Shown here: piece after piece, positions 7,509 through 16,908 of the stretch
Layout: every line of letters begins with the position of its first letter
Numbering within the stretch: the stretch's first letter is position 1
Assembly: GCA_021201755.1 (NCBI GenBank)
Contig: JAJQEI010000036.1
Location: 1-56,975 of the forward strand
Length of the DNA: 56,975 nucleotides
Direction: 5' to 3'
Source: Ruminococcus sp.
GTDB lineage: Bacteria > Bacillota > Clostridia > Oscillospirales > Ruminococcaceae
The notes under the pieces: generated by a model
Database searches by the model: none
Told to the model about the DNA's origin: nothing
What the model saw: the letters and a program-made list of their open reading frames with translations, nothing else
Position numbers and translations under genes: made by a program

Positions 7509-8228
7509 ATGATTTTAAGTCGCTTTTCCGTTAGTCAAAACACGCTGAAAATCATTGCCGCAATTTCTATGGTAATTGACCACCTCGGCGCAGAGGTGTT
7601 TCCGGGCATCGTGATTTTTCGAGTGCTTGGACGCTTGGCATTCCCGATTTTTTCTTATTGTATTTACGAGGGCTGCCGTTATACGCACCACAAAGTGAAA
7701 TATCTCCTTGGAATGATTATCATGGCACTCGTTTATCTGATTGTTTATGCCTTGTATGCCCATAGGCTTTACGGCAATATCTTTTTTACCCTTGCGCTTT
7801 CCATCTGCGTTATCTATGCCATTCGATTTTGGAAGAAAAAATCTCACGAATCTTTCGCAAGGGGATGCTTCGGGTTTGTGGTCTTTACTGTTACGGCTTT
7901 GCTCGCCTGTGCCATATCTGTTATGCTGTCTGTGGATTATGGCTTTTGTGGCGTCATGCTGCCGGTGTTTTTAGAAGTGGCAAGCGATTTCACAGAAAAT
8001 CGCAATCTTTCGCCTCGTTTATGTCAAAGGATTATGCTTCTAAGTTTTGCGATAGGCTTGTGCTTCCTTGCATTAGAAAAAACGTATGTACAGTGGTTTG
8101 GTTTGCTTGCTCTGGTGCCGCTTTCTTTTTATGATGGCAGTCGAGGAAAATGGCATATGAAATTTTTCTTCTACCTGTTCTATCCGGCACATATGGCATT
8201 GATTGAACTGATTGCTGTGCTTGTCTAG
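7509..8228 (+). CDS. TraX-like polytopic membrane protein
   Basis: A 239-residue integral membrane protein with about eight hydrophobic segments. The opening LKIIAAISMVIDHLGAEVFP and the following RVLGRLAFPIFSY match the TraX family (PF05857), named for the F-plasmid pilin acetylase but common in Firmicute chromosomes, where its substrate is not known. The ATG at 7509 follows AAGGAG with six bases between; the longer frame reaching back to 7398 has no ribosome site and lies in the repeat. No conjugation gene is nearby. It may modify a surface polymer, which is inference. Confidence 0.8.
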   Translation: MILSRFSVSQNTLKIIAAISMVIDHLGAEVFPGIVIFRVLGRLAFPIFSYCIYEGCRYTHHKVKYLLGMIIMALVYLIVYALYAHRLYGNIFFTLALSICVIYAIRFWKKKSHESFARGCFGFVVFTVTALLACAISVMLSVDYGFCGVMLPVFLEVASDFTENRNLSPRLCQRIMLLSFAIGLCFLALEKTYVQWFGLLALVPLSFYDGSRGKWHMKFFFYLFYPAHMALIELIAVLV

Positions 8229-8266
8229 GGGCGATACATGATTATGAAATAAAGGATGTATGAAAA

Positions 8267-9414
8267 ATGCTTACATTACAACAAATATCACAAAAATGGA
8301 AACGACTTTTCGTTTTCGCTTTGATGGGGGTATTTCTGTGCAGCACTGCCGGCTGCGGCGACACTATTGATACCAATTCTACAACAGATACCATGACAGA
8401 AATGACTTCGTCGGAGCTTGTTGCCGATATGGGTGTAGGTTGGAATCTGGGCGATACACTAGACGTCTGTGTGGCTGACCGTGACGGAGACGGCGTTGTC
8501 AACGAAACGCCAGATGATGGTGAGGATGTAGATAAAACCCTTTGGGGAAATGTGGAAATGACGCTGGAGTTTTTTCAACATTTGAAAGCGGACGGCGTAG
8601 ATTTTGTGCGCATTCCGGTGACGTGACGAGACCATTTGGACGAAAATAATACCATCGACGAAGACTGGCTTGACCGTGTACAAGAAGTTGTGAATTATGC
8701 CTTGGATGAGGAGATGTACGTGATTTTAAACGTCCACCACGACGGCGGAGGCGATCCGGATTTTGGCGCATGGATTCGCACGGACGAAGCGGAATTTTCT
8801 GACGTGGAGGAAAAATATATTACCCTCCGGGAACAAATTGCAGACCGCTTTAAGGACTATGACGAACATTTGATATTTGAGTCTATGAATGAAGTGGGAT
8901 TTGAAGACTACACCGACTTAGATACAGCGTACACCTGAATCAAGACTTTGTCGATTTGGTGCGAAATAGCGGCGGAAACAATGATACACGCCATCTGCTG
9001 ATTGCAGGGTATTGGACAGACATCACCATGACTTGCGACGAGAGATTTCTTATGCCGGAAGATCCGGCGAATTACCTGATTCTCTCGGTGCATTACTATA
9101 CGCCCTATCAGTTTTGTATCACCGGCGAGAATGCTACATGGGGCAGTGATTCGGAAATTTCGGAGATGGAACGTCTCATACAGAAGCTGGACGATATGTT
9201 CGTCAGCTAAGGCATTCCCGTAATCATTGGAGAATATGGTATGGTTTCCACGGATGTGGAAAGTCGTGTGCTGTTTAGTAAGACGCTGACAGAGATTTGC
9301 GCTGAAAAGGGAATCGCCACGTTTTTCTGGGATAACGGCAGCGAATATGACCGAGAAAACTTCTGTTGGCGAACAGACGGATTGATTGATGCTTTAAATG
9401 AAGCGGTAAGATAA
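8267..9414 (+). pseudogene. GH5 endoglucanase lipoprotein, three lesions
   Basis: Relic of a secreted family 5 glycoside hydrolase (about 380 residues). The N-terminus has a signal peptide with a lipobox-like STAGC. GH5 landmarks appear in order: WNLGDTLD, VRIPVT, ILNVHHD, the acid/base Glu in FESMNE, and the nucleophile Glu in VIIGEYG. The frame is broken three times. TGA at 8624-8626 sits where GH5 has Trp after RIPVT. One base is missing near 8933, after TAC, shifting the frame before LNQDFVDLVRNSGGNN. TAA at 9208-9210 lies just before GIPVIIGEYG. Because both catalytic residues and all surrounding motifs are still legible, the decay is recent. The final stop is TAA at 9412-9414. Confidence 0.9.
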
Positions 9415-9490
9415 ACGAAAGTCGTTGGATATCCATGCGGTAAGCGAGATTTTCTTTGAAAAAATATAAAAATTCATAATTTTCAAAAAG

Positions 9491-9531
9491 GGTCGAAATG
9501 CGAAAAAGCCATGCAAATTCGACTCTTTTTC
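9491..9531 (+). terminator. Intrinsic terminator after GH5 relic
   Basis: GGTCGAA..TGC pairs with GCA..TTCGACT, followed by TTTTT. Confidence 0.65.
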
Positions 9532-9577
9532 GTATTTTACAGAAATTTTTTACAAACGAACTTTTTTTATCACACCC

Positions 9578-9606
9578 TTGACAATTTATTCGGAAATTGT
9601 TATAAT
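9578..9606 (+). promoter_or_regulatory. Promoter of the receptor/permease operon
   Basis: TTGACA (9578-9583), 17-base spacer, TATAAT (9601-9606). The leader to the TTG start at 9752 is about 140 bases. Apart from this promoter and the GH5 terminator I see nothing in 9415-9751. Confidence 0.8.
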
Positions 9607-9751
9607 AAATAAGAATTGTTTTGTGAGATTCTGGTGAAATTGCAAAAATCCCTAAGAGGGCATTTCTCTTGCCGTTCCTTTGGTGTGAAATCGGAATTTT
9701 TTGGAATATTGCAGAGCGAGGATCAAGTACCAATAGAAGGGTGGAATCGTT

Positions 9752-12700
9752 TTGGCGAAATGGAAGTGGCAGAAACGGGCAGCGGCGATATGCCTTGCGA
9801 CATTGATGACTGCATCAATGCTCCCGACCGTTGCGGCACGTGCTTTGGTAGATGTGGCGACGGATACCACGGATATCGATAGTGCGGTGACAACGGACAG
9901 CGACACTGCCGATGATGCAGAAACCTCTGACAGTGAGGGTGATCTTTCCTATGAGGAACAGGAAAGCTACAGCAATTATTATGACTTATACAGTGGCGAA
10001 GCCAAACCGGACACAGAATTTACCATTTATGGTGCGGATTTTATTGATGCAGACTGTGACAACTATGCGGTGAACACCGCAAGAGGGGAAATTGCCTCTA
10101 TCAGCAGTCAAACGGAAGTGCCGGTAGATGGTGTACTGATTTGGGATAGCGAAGAGGGTACGTTTACCTATGAAATCGACGTACCGGAAACGGGAATTTA
10201 TTCCATAGAGGCATCTTATTGTCCCTTGTCGTCGAACACCTCTGAGATTTCTCTTTCGATTGCCATTGACGGTGAAGTGCCGTATGACACCGCATCCCGT
10301 ATTACATTAAATAAGGTATACGAAAATGACGGAGAAATCACGACGGATAGTTCCGGCAGTGAGGTGCGTCCGTCTCAGGTGCAGACGGAAATTTGGCAGA
10401 CGACGTGGATCGGTGATTTCGACGGCCTGTTCAATGATCCTCTGATTTTCTATTTGGAGGCAGGTACACATGAGATTACACTGGAAGCGTTGAAAGGTTA
10501 TATTGCATTGGAATATCTGCGCTTTGGACAAAAAGAGGATACCCAGACCTATGACGAATATGTTTCCAGCGTAGATACTGACGTTACGGTAGACAGCACA
10601 CCTTCTACTTTGGTGCGCATTGAGGGCGAGGATGCTGTTTATAAATCGGCTTCGATTTTGTATCCGACTTATGACAATACTTCCGCTTCTGTTTCTCCTT
10701 CCGATCCGAAGCACATTCTCTATAACACCATTGGCAGTAGCAACTGGACCACATCGCTTCAGACCATTACGTGGGAGATAGAGGCAGGAACACTTTCTGG
10801 TGATGGATGGTATAAACTTGGCATCAAGGGCCGACAGGAGGATATGCGTGGATTCTACTCCAACCGACGAATTTATATCGATGGTGAGGTATTGTGCGAT
10901 GAGCTGGATCAGGTGAAGTTTTATTATGACACTGATTTCCAGATGACCACCGTAGAGGACGAAGATGGCGAAGCAATTTATATTTACCTCACGGCGGATG
11001 AAGACCATACCATTACGATGGAGGCAATCCCCGGCGAAATCGGCGATTATATGCGGCAGCTGGACGAAATCGTCTTGGACTTGAATACGTATTATCGAAA
11101 AATTGTCATGATTACCGGTCCAGAGCCGGATAAGTATACGGACTATTATGTACACGAAAAAATACCAGAGTTGGTGGATGAGTTTACAAGATTATCCACG
11201 GAACTGAAAGAAATTCAATCGGGCATTGAATCCCTATCCGGTTCCAGCGGTTCTGAGGCATCGTCTTTGGAATCGATGACGGTAATTTTGGATAAGTGTG
11301 TGGCAGATCCTTTGAAAATTCCGAATTATTTGTCACAGATTAAAGATTATATTTCCTCCCTGTCCTCCTGGATGCGGGACTATCGGGAACAGCCACTTGA
11401 GGTGGATTATTTGGAACTGGCGTCTGTGGATCAGGAATTCCCTTCCACCAGTGCCGGCTTCTGGGAATCGGTTTCTTATAGCTTCCAGCGATTCATGGCA
11501 TCGTGGAACGAAGATTATAGCACCCTCTCTGGAACGACTGGCGACGACGCCATTGAAGTATGGGTACAGTTGGGACGTGACCAGGCACAGGTTGTCAAGA
11601 GCCTTGTGGAATCGGAGTTTGAAACGGAGTATGGAATCCCCGTATCTGTCAACCTAGTTGTTGGCGGTGTTGTCGAGGCGACTTTAGCGGATAAAGGTCC
11701 GGATGTAGCACTGTTCCTCGGCGGCGAATATCCCGTCAATCTAGCGGCACGTGGCTTGTTGGTGGATGTTTCTGAAATGGACGGCTATGAGGAGATGACG
11801 GAGCTTTATCAAGAAACGGCAATGGTTCCCTACCAATATAACGGCGGCACTTATGGCTTACCATTGACACGAAGTTGGGCGATGATGTTCTACCGAAAAG
11901 ATATTCTCAGCGAGCTCGGCTTTACCGAAGCACCTGAGACGTGGGACGATTTGATAGATATGCTGCCTGCACTTCAGCGAAATTATATGTCCGTTGGACT
12001 GGTCTTGCCGGTTGTTGCGGCGGATGCTAACCAAGCGACGATCTCGGCGGCGACGGAATCGGGCTTGACTTTTGCGGCACTGCTTTTGCAGCAAGGGGTA
12101 AACTATTATAATGATGACCAGACGGAAACAACGTTTGATACCAATGAAGCAATTGACGCTTTTGAAACCTGGACGGATTTCTATACGAAGTACGATTTGG
12201 AACAAACATACGATGCGTTTAGCCGATTCCGTACCGGTGAATATCCGATTGTCATTTCTGACTATTGCACCTTCTTCAATCAGCTAGCGGTTGCTGCGCC
12301 GGAAATAGACGGATTGTGGGGATTCACCATGATTCCGGGTACGCTGCAAGAGGACGGCACGGTTTCTCACGCTGTTAACTCCAACAATGCAGGTGCGGTT
12401 ATCTTTAATAAGGTATCCGAAAAAACGAATGGCGTGGAGAATGCATGGACATTCCTCAAGTGGTTCTGTTCTACAGAAGTACAGGTAGAATACGGTACAC
12501 AAATTGAAGGACTGATGGGACAGATGGGACGGTATGCAACGGCAAATGTAGAAGCCTTGTCACAGCTGGCATGGTCGTCTGACGAATCGAATACGATTCT
12601 GACCGCAATGGACGAGCTGGAAGAAATCCCGATTATTCCTGCGTCTTATTCTGTCACACGTAACGTCATGAACGCATTCCGTGAAGTGGTAAACGATTTG

Positions 12701-12787
12701 GAAAACCCACGTGATACACTGATGACGTATAATCGTGATATCAACGAAGAAATCACAAGAAAACGGGAGAATTTAGGCTTGGATTAA
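9752..12787 (+). CDS. Large solute-binding receptor with two carbohydrate-binding-like domains
   Basis: A 1011-residue secreted protein. The start is TTG at 9752 after GAAGGGTGG. A signal peptide (residues 1-30, ending VAARA) is followed by a Thr/Ser/Asp linker. Then come two beta-sandwich regions (about 90-265 and 285-455) with CBM6/35-like features such as VPETGIYSIEASY, LEAGTHEITLEAL and LVRIEGEDAVYKSAS. A helical linker covers about 455-595. The last 415 residues are an ABC family 1 solute-binding fold (EVWVQLGRDQAQVVKSL, GPDVALFLGGEYPVNLAARG, YGLPLTRSWAMMFYRKD, TFLKWFCS). Ordinary binding proteins are about 420 residues and lipid-anchored; this one has no lipobox Cys. It probably feeds the permeases downstream with a glycan or oligosaccharide (inference). 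Confidence 0.85.
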   Translation: MAKWKWQKRAAAICLATLMTASMLPTVAARALVDVATDTTDIDSAVTTDSDTADDAETSDSEGDLSYEEQESYSNYYDLYSGEAKPDTEFTIYGADFIDADCDNYAVNTARGEIASISSQTEVPVDGVLIWDSEEGTFTYEIDVPETGIYSIEASYCPLSSNTSEISLSIAIDGEVPYDTASRITLNKVYENDGEITTDSSGSEVRPSQVQTEIWQTTWIGDFDGLFNDPLIFYLEAGTHEITLEALKGYIALEYLRFGQKEDTQTYDEYVSSVDTDVTVDSTPSTLVRIEGEDAVYKSASILYPTYDNTSASVSPSDPKHILYNTIGSSNWTTSLQTITWEIEAGTLSGDGWYKLGIKGRQEDMRGFYSNRRIYIDGEVLCDELDQVKFYYDTDFQMTTVEDEDGEAIYIYLTADEDHTITMEAIPGEIGDYMRQLDEIVLDLNTYYRKIVMITGPEPDKYTDYYVHEKIPELVDEFTRLSTELKEIQSGIESLSGSSGSEASSLESMTVILDKCVADPLKIPNYLSQIKDYISSLSSWMRDYREQPLEVDYLELASVDQEFPSTSAGFWESVSYSFQRFMASWNEDYSTLSGTTGDDAIEVWVQLGRDQAQVVKSLVESEFETEYGIPVSVNLVVGGVVEATLADKGPDVALFLGGEYPVNLAARGLLVDVSEMDGYEEMTELYQETAMVPYQYNGGTYGLPLTRSWAMMFYRKDILSELGFTEAPETWDDLIDMLPALQRNYMSVGLVLPVVAADANQATISAATESGLTFAALLLQQGVNYYNDDQTETTFDTNEAIDAFETWTDFYTKYDLEQTYDAFSRFRTGEYPIVISDYCTFFNQLAVAAPEIDGLWGFTMIPGTLQEDGTVSHAVNSNNAGAVIFNKVSEKTNGVENAWTFLKWFCSTEVQVEYGTQIEGLMGQMGRYATANVEALSQLAWSSDESNTILTAMDELEEIPIIPASYSVTRNVMNAFREVVNDLENPRDTLMTYNRDINEEITRKRENLGLD

Positions 12788-12830
12788 AATCAGGAAAATG
12801 CAGAATGATAACCTCTCTTTTCTAGCTTCT

Positions 12831-12854
12831 GATTCTCTGATTCTCTAATTCTCT
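12831..12854 (+). repeat. Three 8-base tandem repeats before a permease gene
   Basis: GATTCTCT, GATTCTCT, AATTCTCT directly abut, ending seven bases before the AGGAGG ribosome site of the next gene. The copy number could alter leader length between receptor and permease. Confidence 0.7.
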
Positions 12855-12872
12855 AATAAGGAGGTCTCGCAT

Positions 12873-13814
12873 TTGGAAAGTTTAGATGCTGCCGCAATCG
12901 GCAGAAGAACCCGAAAAGAAAAAAGGCATTATATGTGGGTGGAAGCCAAACGGAATAAAGCGGCTTATTTGATGATTTTGCCGTTTATGCTGTTCTTTTT
13001 CGTGTTCACGATTGTACCGGTTGTGATGTCGCTGCCGATGGGCTTCACGGATTTTAATATGGTGCAGATGCCAAAGTGGGTGGGACTGTCGAACTATACG
13101 ACACTGTTCCTGTCCGACAAGGTGTTTATGCAATCGATTCGTGTTACATTCGTATTTGCGGTATTTACCGGACCGATTAGCTATGTACTCTGCTTTTTGC
13201 TGGCATGGCTCATCAACGAGCTACACCCAAGGCTGCGTACGATTTTTACATTGATTTTCTATGCACCGTCGATGGCGAATGTATATACTGTCTGGAAGCT
13301 GATTTTCAGTGGTGACTCTTACGGTTATTTGAACTCGTTTCTGTTGGATTTGGGAATTATTACTTCCCCGATACAGTGGCTGACGGATGCGGATTATGTT
13401 CTGGGCGTCACGATTGTGGTGCAGATGTGGATTAGTTTGGGTGCAGGCTTCCTGGCTCTGCGGGCTGGTTTCCAGAATATTGACCGTTCCCAGTATGAAG
13501 CCGGTGCCATAGAGGGTATTAAAAGCCGCTGGCAAGAGCTGATTTATATTACCATCCCCTCGATGGGACCGCAGCTGATGTTTGCAGCGGTTATGCAGAT
13601 TGTCAGTTCCTTTACGGCAGGTACAGTATCCCAGAACTTAGTCGGATTCCCAAGCACGGACTATGCGGCGCATACGATTATGAACCATGCGTATGACTAT
13701 GGCTGGATTCGATATGAAATGGGTTATGCATCTGCAATATGTATGATATTGTTTATCGTCATGTATCTGTTGAATAAGCTTATCAGCAAGATACTGAATC
13801 GGTACATGGACTAA
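12873..13814 (+). CDS. Sugar ABC permease, MalF/UgpA type
   Basis: A 313-residue CUT1-class permease with six membrane helices (LMILPFMLFFFVFTIVPVVM first). The EAA loop EAGAIEGIKSRWQELIYI contacts the ATPase. The start is TTG at 12873 after AAGGAGG. It is the first of a pair with the gene at 13828. No ATPase gene is in the operon, so a shared MsmX-like ATPase encoded elsewhere is likely, as is usual in Firmicutes. Confidence 0.9.
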   Translation: MESLDAAAIGRRTRKEKRHYMWVEAKRNKAAYLMILPFMLFFFVFTIVPVVMSLPMGFTDFNMVQMPKWVGLSNYTTLFLSDKVFMQSIRVTFVFAVFTGPISYVLCFLLAWLINELHPRLRTIFTLIFYAPSMANVYTVWKLIFSGDSYGYLNSFLLDLGIITSPIQWLTDADYVLGVTIVVQMWISLGAGFLALRAGFQNIDRSQYEAGAIEGIKSRWQELIYITIPSMGPQLMFAAVMQIVSSFTAGTVSQNLVGFPSTDYAAHTIMNHAYDYGWIRYEMGYASAICMILFIVMYLLNKLISKILNRYMD

Positions 13815-13827
13815 GGAGGCGTGCAGT

Positions 13828-14724
13828 ATGGCAAGCATTGCAAAAAAAGAAAAAGTATACGGCACGCATTTGAAAGTGTCGACGAAACATGCCGGACATA
13901 AAGTCGGCGGTACGATTGGAATTTTCATTTTCCTGTTGATTTTGGCACTTTTTATGGCATTGCCGATTTATCTGGCAGTGGTCATGTCCTTAAAGCCGGT
14001 ACAAGAGCTGTTCGTGTTCCCACCGAAGCTCTATGTGATTGACCCGACACTGTCAAACTTTACGACGATGTTTCGGATGTGTTCGGACTTGTGGGTACCA
14101 TTTTCTCGGTACGTATTTAATAGTGTATTTGTAACACTGGTCGTGACGGTCTTTCAGGTACTCTTCTCTGCGATGGCGGCTTTCTGTATGGCGAAAGTAC
14201 GATTCCCTGGAGCAAAGGCACTGAACTCGATTATCGTTATTTCGCTGTTATATCAGTCGAACGTTATCTACATCATGCAGTATATCGTCTTGGCACAGCT
14301 CGGAATGATTGATACTTATATGGCACTGATATTCCCGTGTTTGGCGGCACCGATGAATCTTTACTTGATGCGGCAGTCGATCGGACAAATTCCGGATGCG
14401 ATGCTGGAGGCGGCGAAAGTAGACGGTGCAGGGTTGTTCCGAATATGTTGGCAGATTGTTATGCCAAATGAAAAGCCGGCACTTATGACGATTATCATTT
14501 TTTCTTTTCAGACGGCGTGGAATATTCAAGGCGGTACGATGGTATTCGATGAATCCTTGAAGACGCTGCCGACGGTGGTACAACAGGCGGCTTCGGCAGG
14601 TCTGGCGAGAGCGGGCGTTGCGATGGCTGCGGCAGTCTTTATGTTGATACCGCCGATTGTGGTATTCATGCTGGCACAGCGGCAAGTAATCGAAACCATG
14701 GCCCATTCGGGTATCAAGGATTAA
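13828..14724 (+). CDS. Sugar ABC permease, MalG/UgpE type
   Basis: The 298-residue partner of the preceding permease. It has six helices and the EAA loop LEAAKVDGAGLFRICWQIVM (about 190-209). The basic N-terminal extension (about 35 residues, ending in GHKVGGTIG) precedes the first helix. It starts 13 bases after the upstream gene with GGAGGCG as ribosome site. Confidence 0.9.
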   Translation: MASIAKKEKVYGTHLKVSTKHAGHKVGGTIGIFIFLLILALFMALPIYLAVVMSLKPVQELFVFPPKLYVIDPTLSNFTTMFRMCSDLWVPFSRYVFNSVFVTLVVTVFQVLFSAMAAFCMAKVRFPGAKALNSIIVISLLYQSNVIYIMQYIVLAQLGMIDTYMALIFPCLAAPMNLYLMRQSIGQIPDAMLEAAKVDGAGLFRICWQIVMPNEKPALMTIIIFSFQTAWNIQGGTMVFDESLKTLPTVVQQAASAGLARAGVAMAAAVFMLIPPIVVFMLAQRQVIETMAHSGIKD

Positions 14725-14742
14725 AGGAAAGGGTGAGATGAT

Positions 14743-16254
14743 TTGCATAAAAAAGCAAAACGGCTGGCGGCGGCGAGCGTATCATTGCTTTTGACGGGAA
14801 CGGTTATCGGTCATTTGGTTGTTTCTGCGTCAGAGCATTATAATGTATACAACTACGACCGCTGGGATGAAGCAGTTTCTTCCCAGGCTGGCTATGAAGC
14901 GTCCCGTGCTGTCAGCGGCACGGATTTGGGCTGCGGCGAGTTTAACACCCCTTCTGATTTGTTCCGAGATAGTGAGAACAACTTCTATGTGGTGGACAAT
15001 GGAAACAACCGTGTGGTTGTGGTGGACAGCACATTTACAGAAGCGACAGATGTGCTGGATACGTTCTACTATGAAGACGGAAGTGAAACCACACTGAATG
15101 CACCAGAGGGTGTCTATGTTTCAGAAGATACGGGATATACGTACATTGCCGACACGGGGAACTCCCGTTGTCTGGTGGTGGATGACGAAAATAACATGCA
15201 GATGGAATTGACAAAGCCGGATTCTACACTCTACGAAAACGAAACATTCAAGCCACAAAAGGTTGTTGTGGACAAGGCGGGGAATATTTATCTCGTATTG
15301 TCTAATATTACAAGTGGTGCGGCAATGTTTGACAATACCGGAGAATTTCAGGGCTATTTTGGTTCGAACTCCGTAGAAGCGACGGCGGAGGTTATCGCAG
15401 ATTATTTCTGGAATTTGATTGCAACAGATGAGATGCGTGCAAACTCTTCCCGTAACGTTGCGGCAGGTATCACAAATTTTGACATTGATGATGAGGGCTT
15501 TATTTATACTGTGACCCAGTCTTCTTCCACAGAGTCGGATCGTGTCAAGAAGGTCAATCCGGCAGGATATAACCTCTATTCTTCTCTGGACGTCACGTTC
15601 GGTGACCTGGATTCCGCTTCAACGGATACGAGCGACTATACTACACAAATGGTGGATATTGACGTGGACGACATCGGCAGATTGAACTGCTTAGATTTGG
15701 AATCAGGAAGAGTCTTTCAATATGACGAAGACGGCAACCTGTTATTTATCCTAGGGACGACGGCAGATCAGGTGGGCGGCTTTTCCATGAAAGTCACGGC
15801 GATTGAAACGATGGACGAAAACATCTATGTTTCGGACGCTATGAAAAATACGGTGACAATTTTCACTGAAACGGATTTTGGTGGAATCGTGCATGAAGCA
15901 GTCTCGCTTTACAACTCTGGTTATTATGAAGAAGCCTTGGAGCCGTGGCAGGAGGTACTCAAGCGAGACGGAAACTATCGAATGGCATATGTGGGCATTT
16001 CTTCTGCACTGTACAACGAGAGCGATTATGAAGGTGCTATGAAATATGCGAAGCTGGCAGAATCCTCCAAACAATACAACAAGGCATTTGAAGGCTATCG
16101 CTCTGAGTGGCTGGATGAAAACTTTGTCTGGATTGTTGTTGTCATTGTGCTGCTCGTTGCCCTTTGGATTTTCTTCTATATCCGGAACAAACGGAAAAAG
16201 AAGAATGCGCCGAAAAATCTGATTGACTTACTGCATGAAGGAGAGGAGGAGTGA
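14743..16254 (+). CDS. NHL beta-propeller / TPR single-pass membrane protein
   Basis: A 503-residue protein of unknown role. The start is TTG at 14743. An N-terminal signal or anchor helix (about 8-30) is followed by six-bladed NHL-like repeats (NTPSDLFRDSENNFYVVDNG, APEGVYVSEDTGYTYIADTG, KPQKVVVDKAGNIYLV, then three weaker blades to about 375). A TPR-like helical part (SLYNSGYYEEALEPWQEVL, about 385-450) comes next. A C-terminal membrane helix (about 460-482) is followed by a basic cytoplasmic tail. The propeller and TPR face outside. It sits between the first permease pair and the Yip1-like gene, so it may bind a partner or ligand for the transporter (inference). Confidence 0.75.
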   Translation: MHKKAKRLAAASVSLLLTGTVIGHLVVSASEHYNVYNYDRWDEAVSSQAGYEASRAVSGTDLGCGEFNTPSDLFRDSENNFYVVDNGNNRVVVVDSTFTEATDVLDTFYYEDGSETTLNAPEGVYVSEDTGYTYIADTGNSRCLVVDDENNMQMELTKPDSTLYENETFKPQKVVVDKAGNIYLVLSNITSGAAMFDNTGEFQGYFGSNSVEATAEVIADYFWNLIATDEMRANSSRNVAAGITNFDIDDEGFIYTVTQSSSTESDRVKKVNPAGYNLYSSLDVTFGDLDSASTDTSDYTTQMVDIDVDDIGRLNCLDLESGRVFQYDEDGNLLFILGTTADQVGGFSMKVTAIETMDENIYVSDAMKNTVTIFTETDFGGIVHEAVSLYNSGYYEEALEPWQEVLKRDGNYRMAYVGISSALYNESDYEGAMKYAKLAESSKQYNKAFEGYRSEWLDENFVWIVVVIVLLVALWIFFYIRNKRKKKNAPKNLIDLLHEGEEE

Positions 16255-16261
16255 TGCGTCT

Positions 16262-16891
16262 ATGATGGATTTAACACAAAGGCAATGGGTCAAGCACAGC
16301 GTCTTTCATCCCTTTGAAGGCTTCGAGGATTTGCGCTGGAAAAAAAGCGGCTCGGTGCTGTATGCGACGATTGTCATTTTACTTTGGTTTGTGGCGGCGA
16401 TTTTGTATAAAAATGCCTATGGTTATCAGTTCCACGCATCTTCAGAAAAGATGTTCAGCGTTGTCCCCTATATTGTACAGACGATTTGCCTCTTTCTTGT
16501 TTGGGTTGTGGGCAACTGGTCGATTTGTACGCTGCTGGACGGCGAAGGTACGATGAAAAAGATTTATATCTATAGTGCCTATGCGCTGATTCCCTATGTG
16601 GTGGGATTGTATATCCAAACAATTCTCTCCCACTTTCTTGTACAGGATGAATCGATTTTCATTACTGTCGTACAGGTGGTTGGCATTATCTGGTCTGTGG
16701 TACTGATGTTTAATGCCATTAAAGCGGTACATCAATACTCCATCTCCAAAACCATTTTGGCAATAATCTTAACTTTGGTGGCGATGATTATTATTTTGAT
16801 ACTGTTGGTATTAATGGTTGCATTATTCCAACAGGTGTACGTATTTATTTCTTCCGTCTATACGGAAATCACCTATCGTGTGAGAGTCTAG
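16262..16891 (+). CDS. Yip1-like polytopic membrane protein
   Basis: A 209-residue membrane protein with five helices and a short N-terminal cytoplasmic helix (FHPFEGFEDLRWKK), the pattern of the Yip1 family (PF04893). In bacteria these have no assigned reaction. I chose the ATG at 16262, ten bases after GGAGAGGAGGAG; the longer frame from 16223 overlaps the previous gene and lacks a ribosome site. Its place inside a transporter operon is the only functional hint. Confidence 0.75.
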   Translation: MMDLTQRQWVKHSVFHPFEGFEDLRWKKSGSVLYATIVILLWFVAAILYKNAYGYQFHASSEKMFSVVPYIVQTICLFLVWVVGNWSICTLLDGEGTMKKIYIYSAYALIPYVVGLYIQTILSHFLVQDESIFITVVQVVGIIWSVVLMFNAIKAVHQYSISKTILAIILTLVAMIIILILLVLMVALFQQVYVFISSVYTEITYRVRV

Positions 16892-16908
16892 AAAGGATGG
16901 TGAGAATA

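Noticed and set aside
8624..8626. TGA at a conserved Trp of the GH5 gene as evidence of TGA recoding to Trp
   Set aside because: Intact genes here end in TGA (spoIIAA, sigF, DUF5696-like gene) and the same GH5 gene also has a frameshift and a TAA.
10307..11155. 282-codon minus-strand frame inside the receptor gene
   Set aside because: It is antisense to a well-supported gene, lacks a ribosome site and has no recognisable domain.
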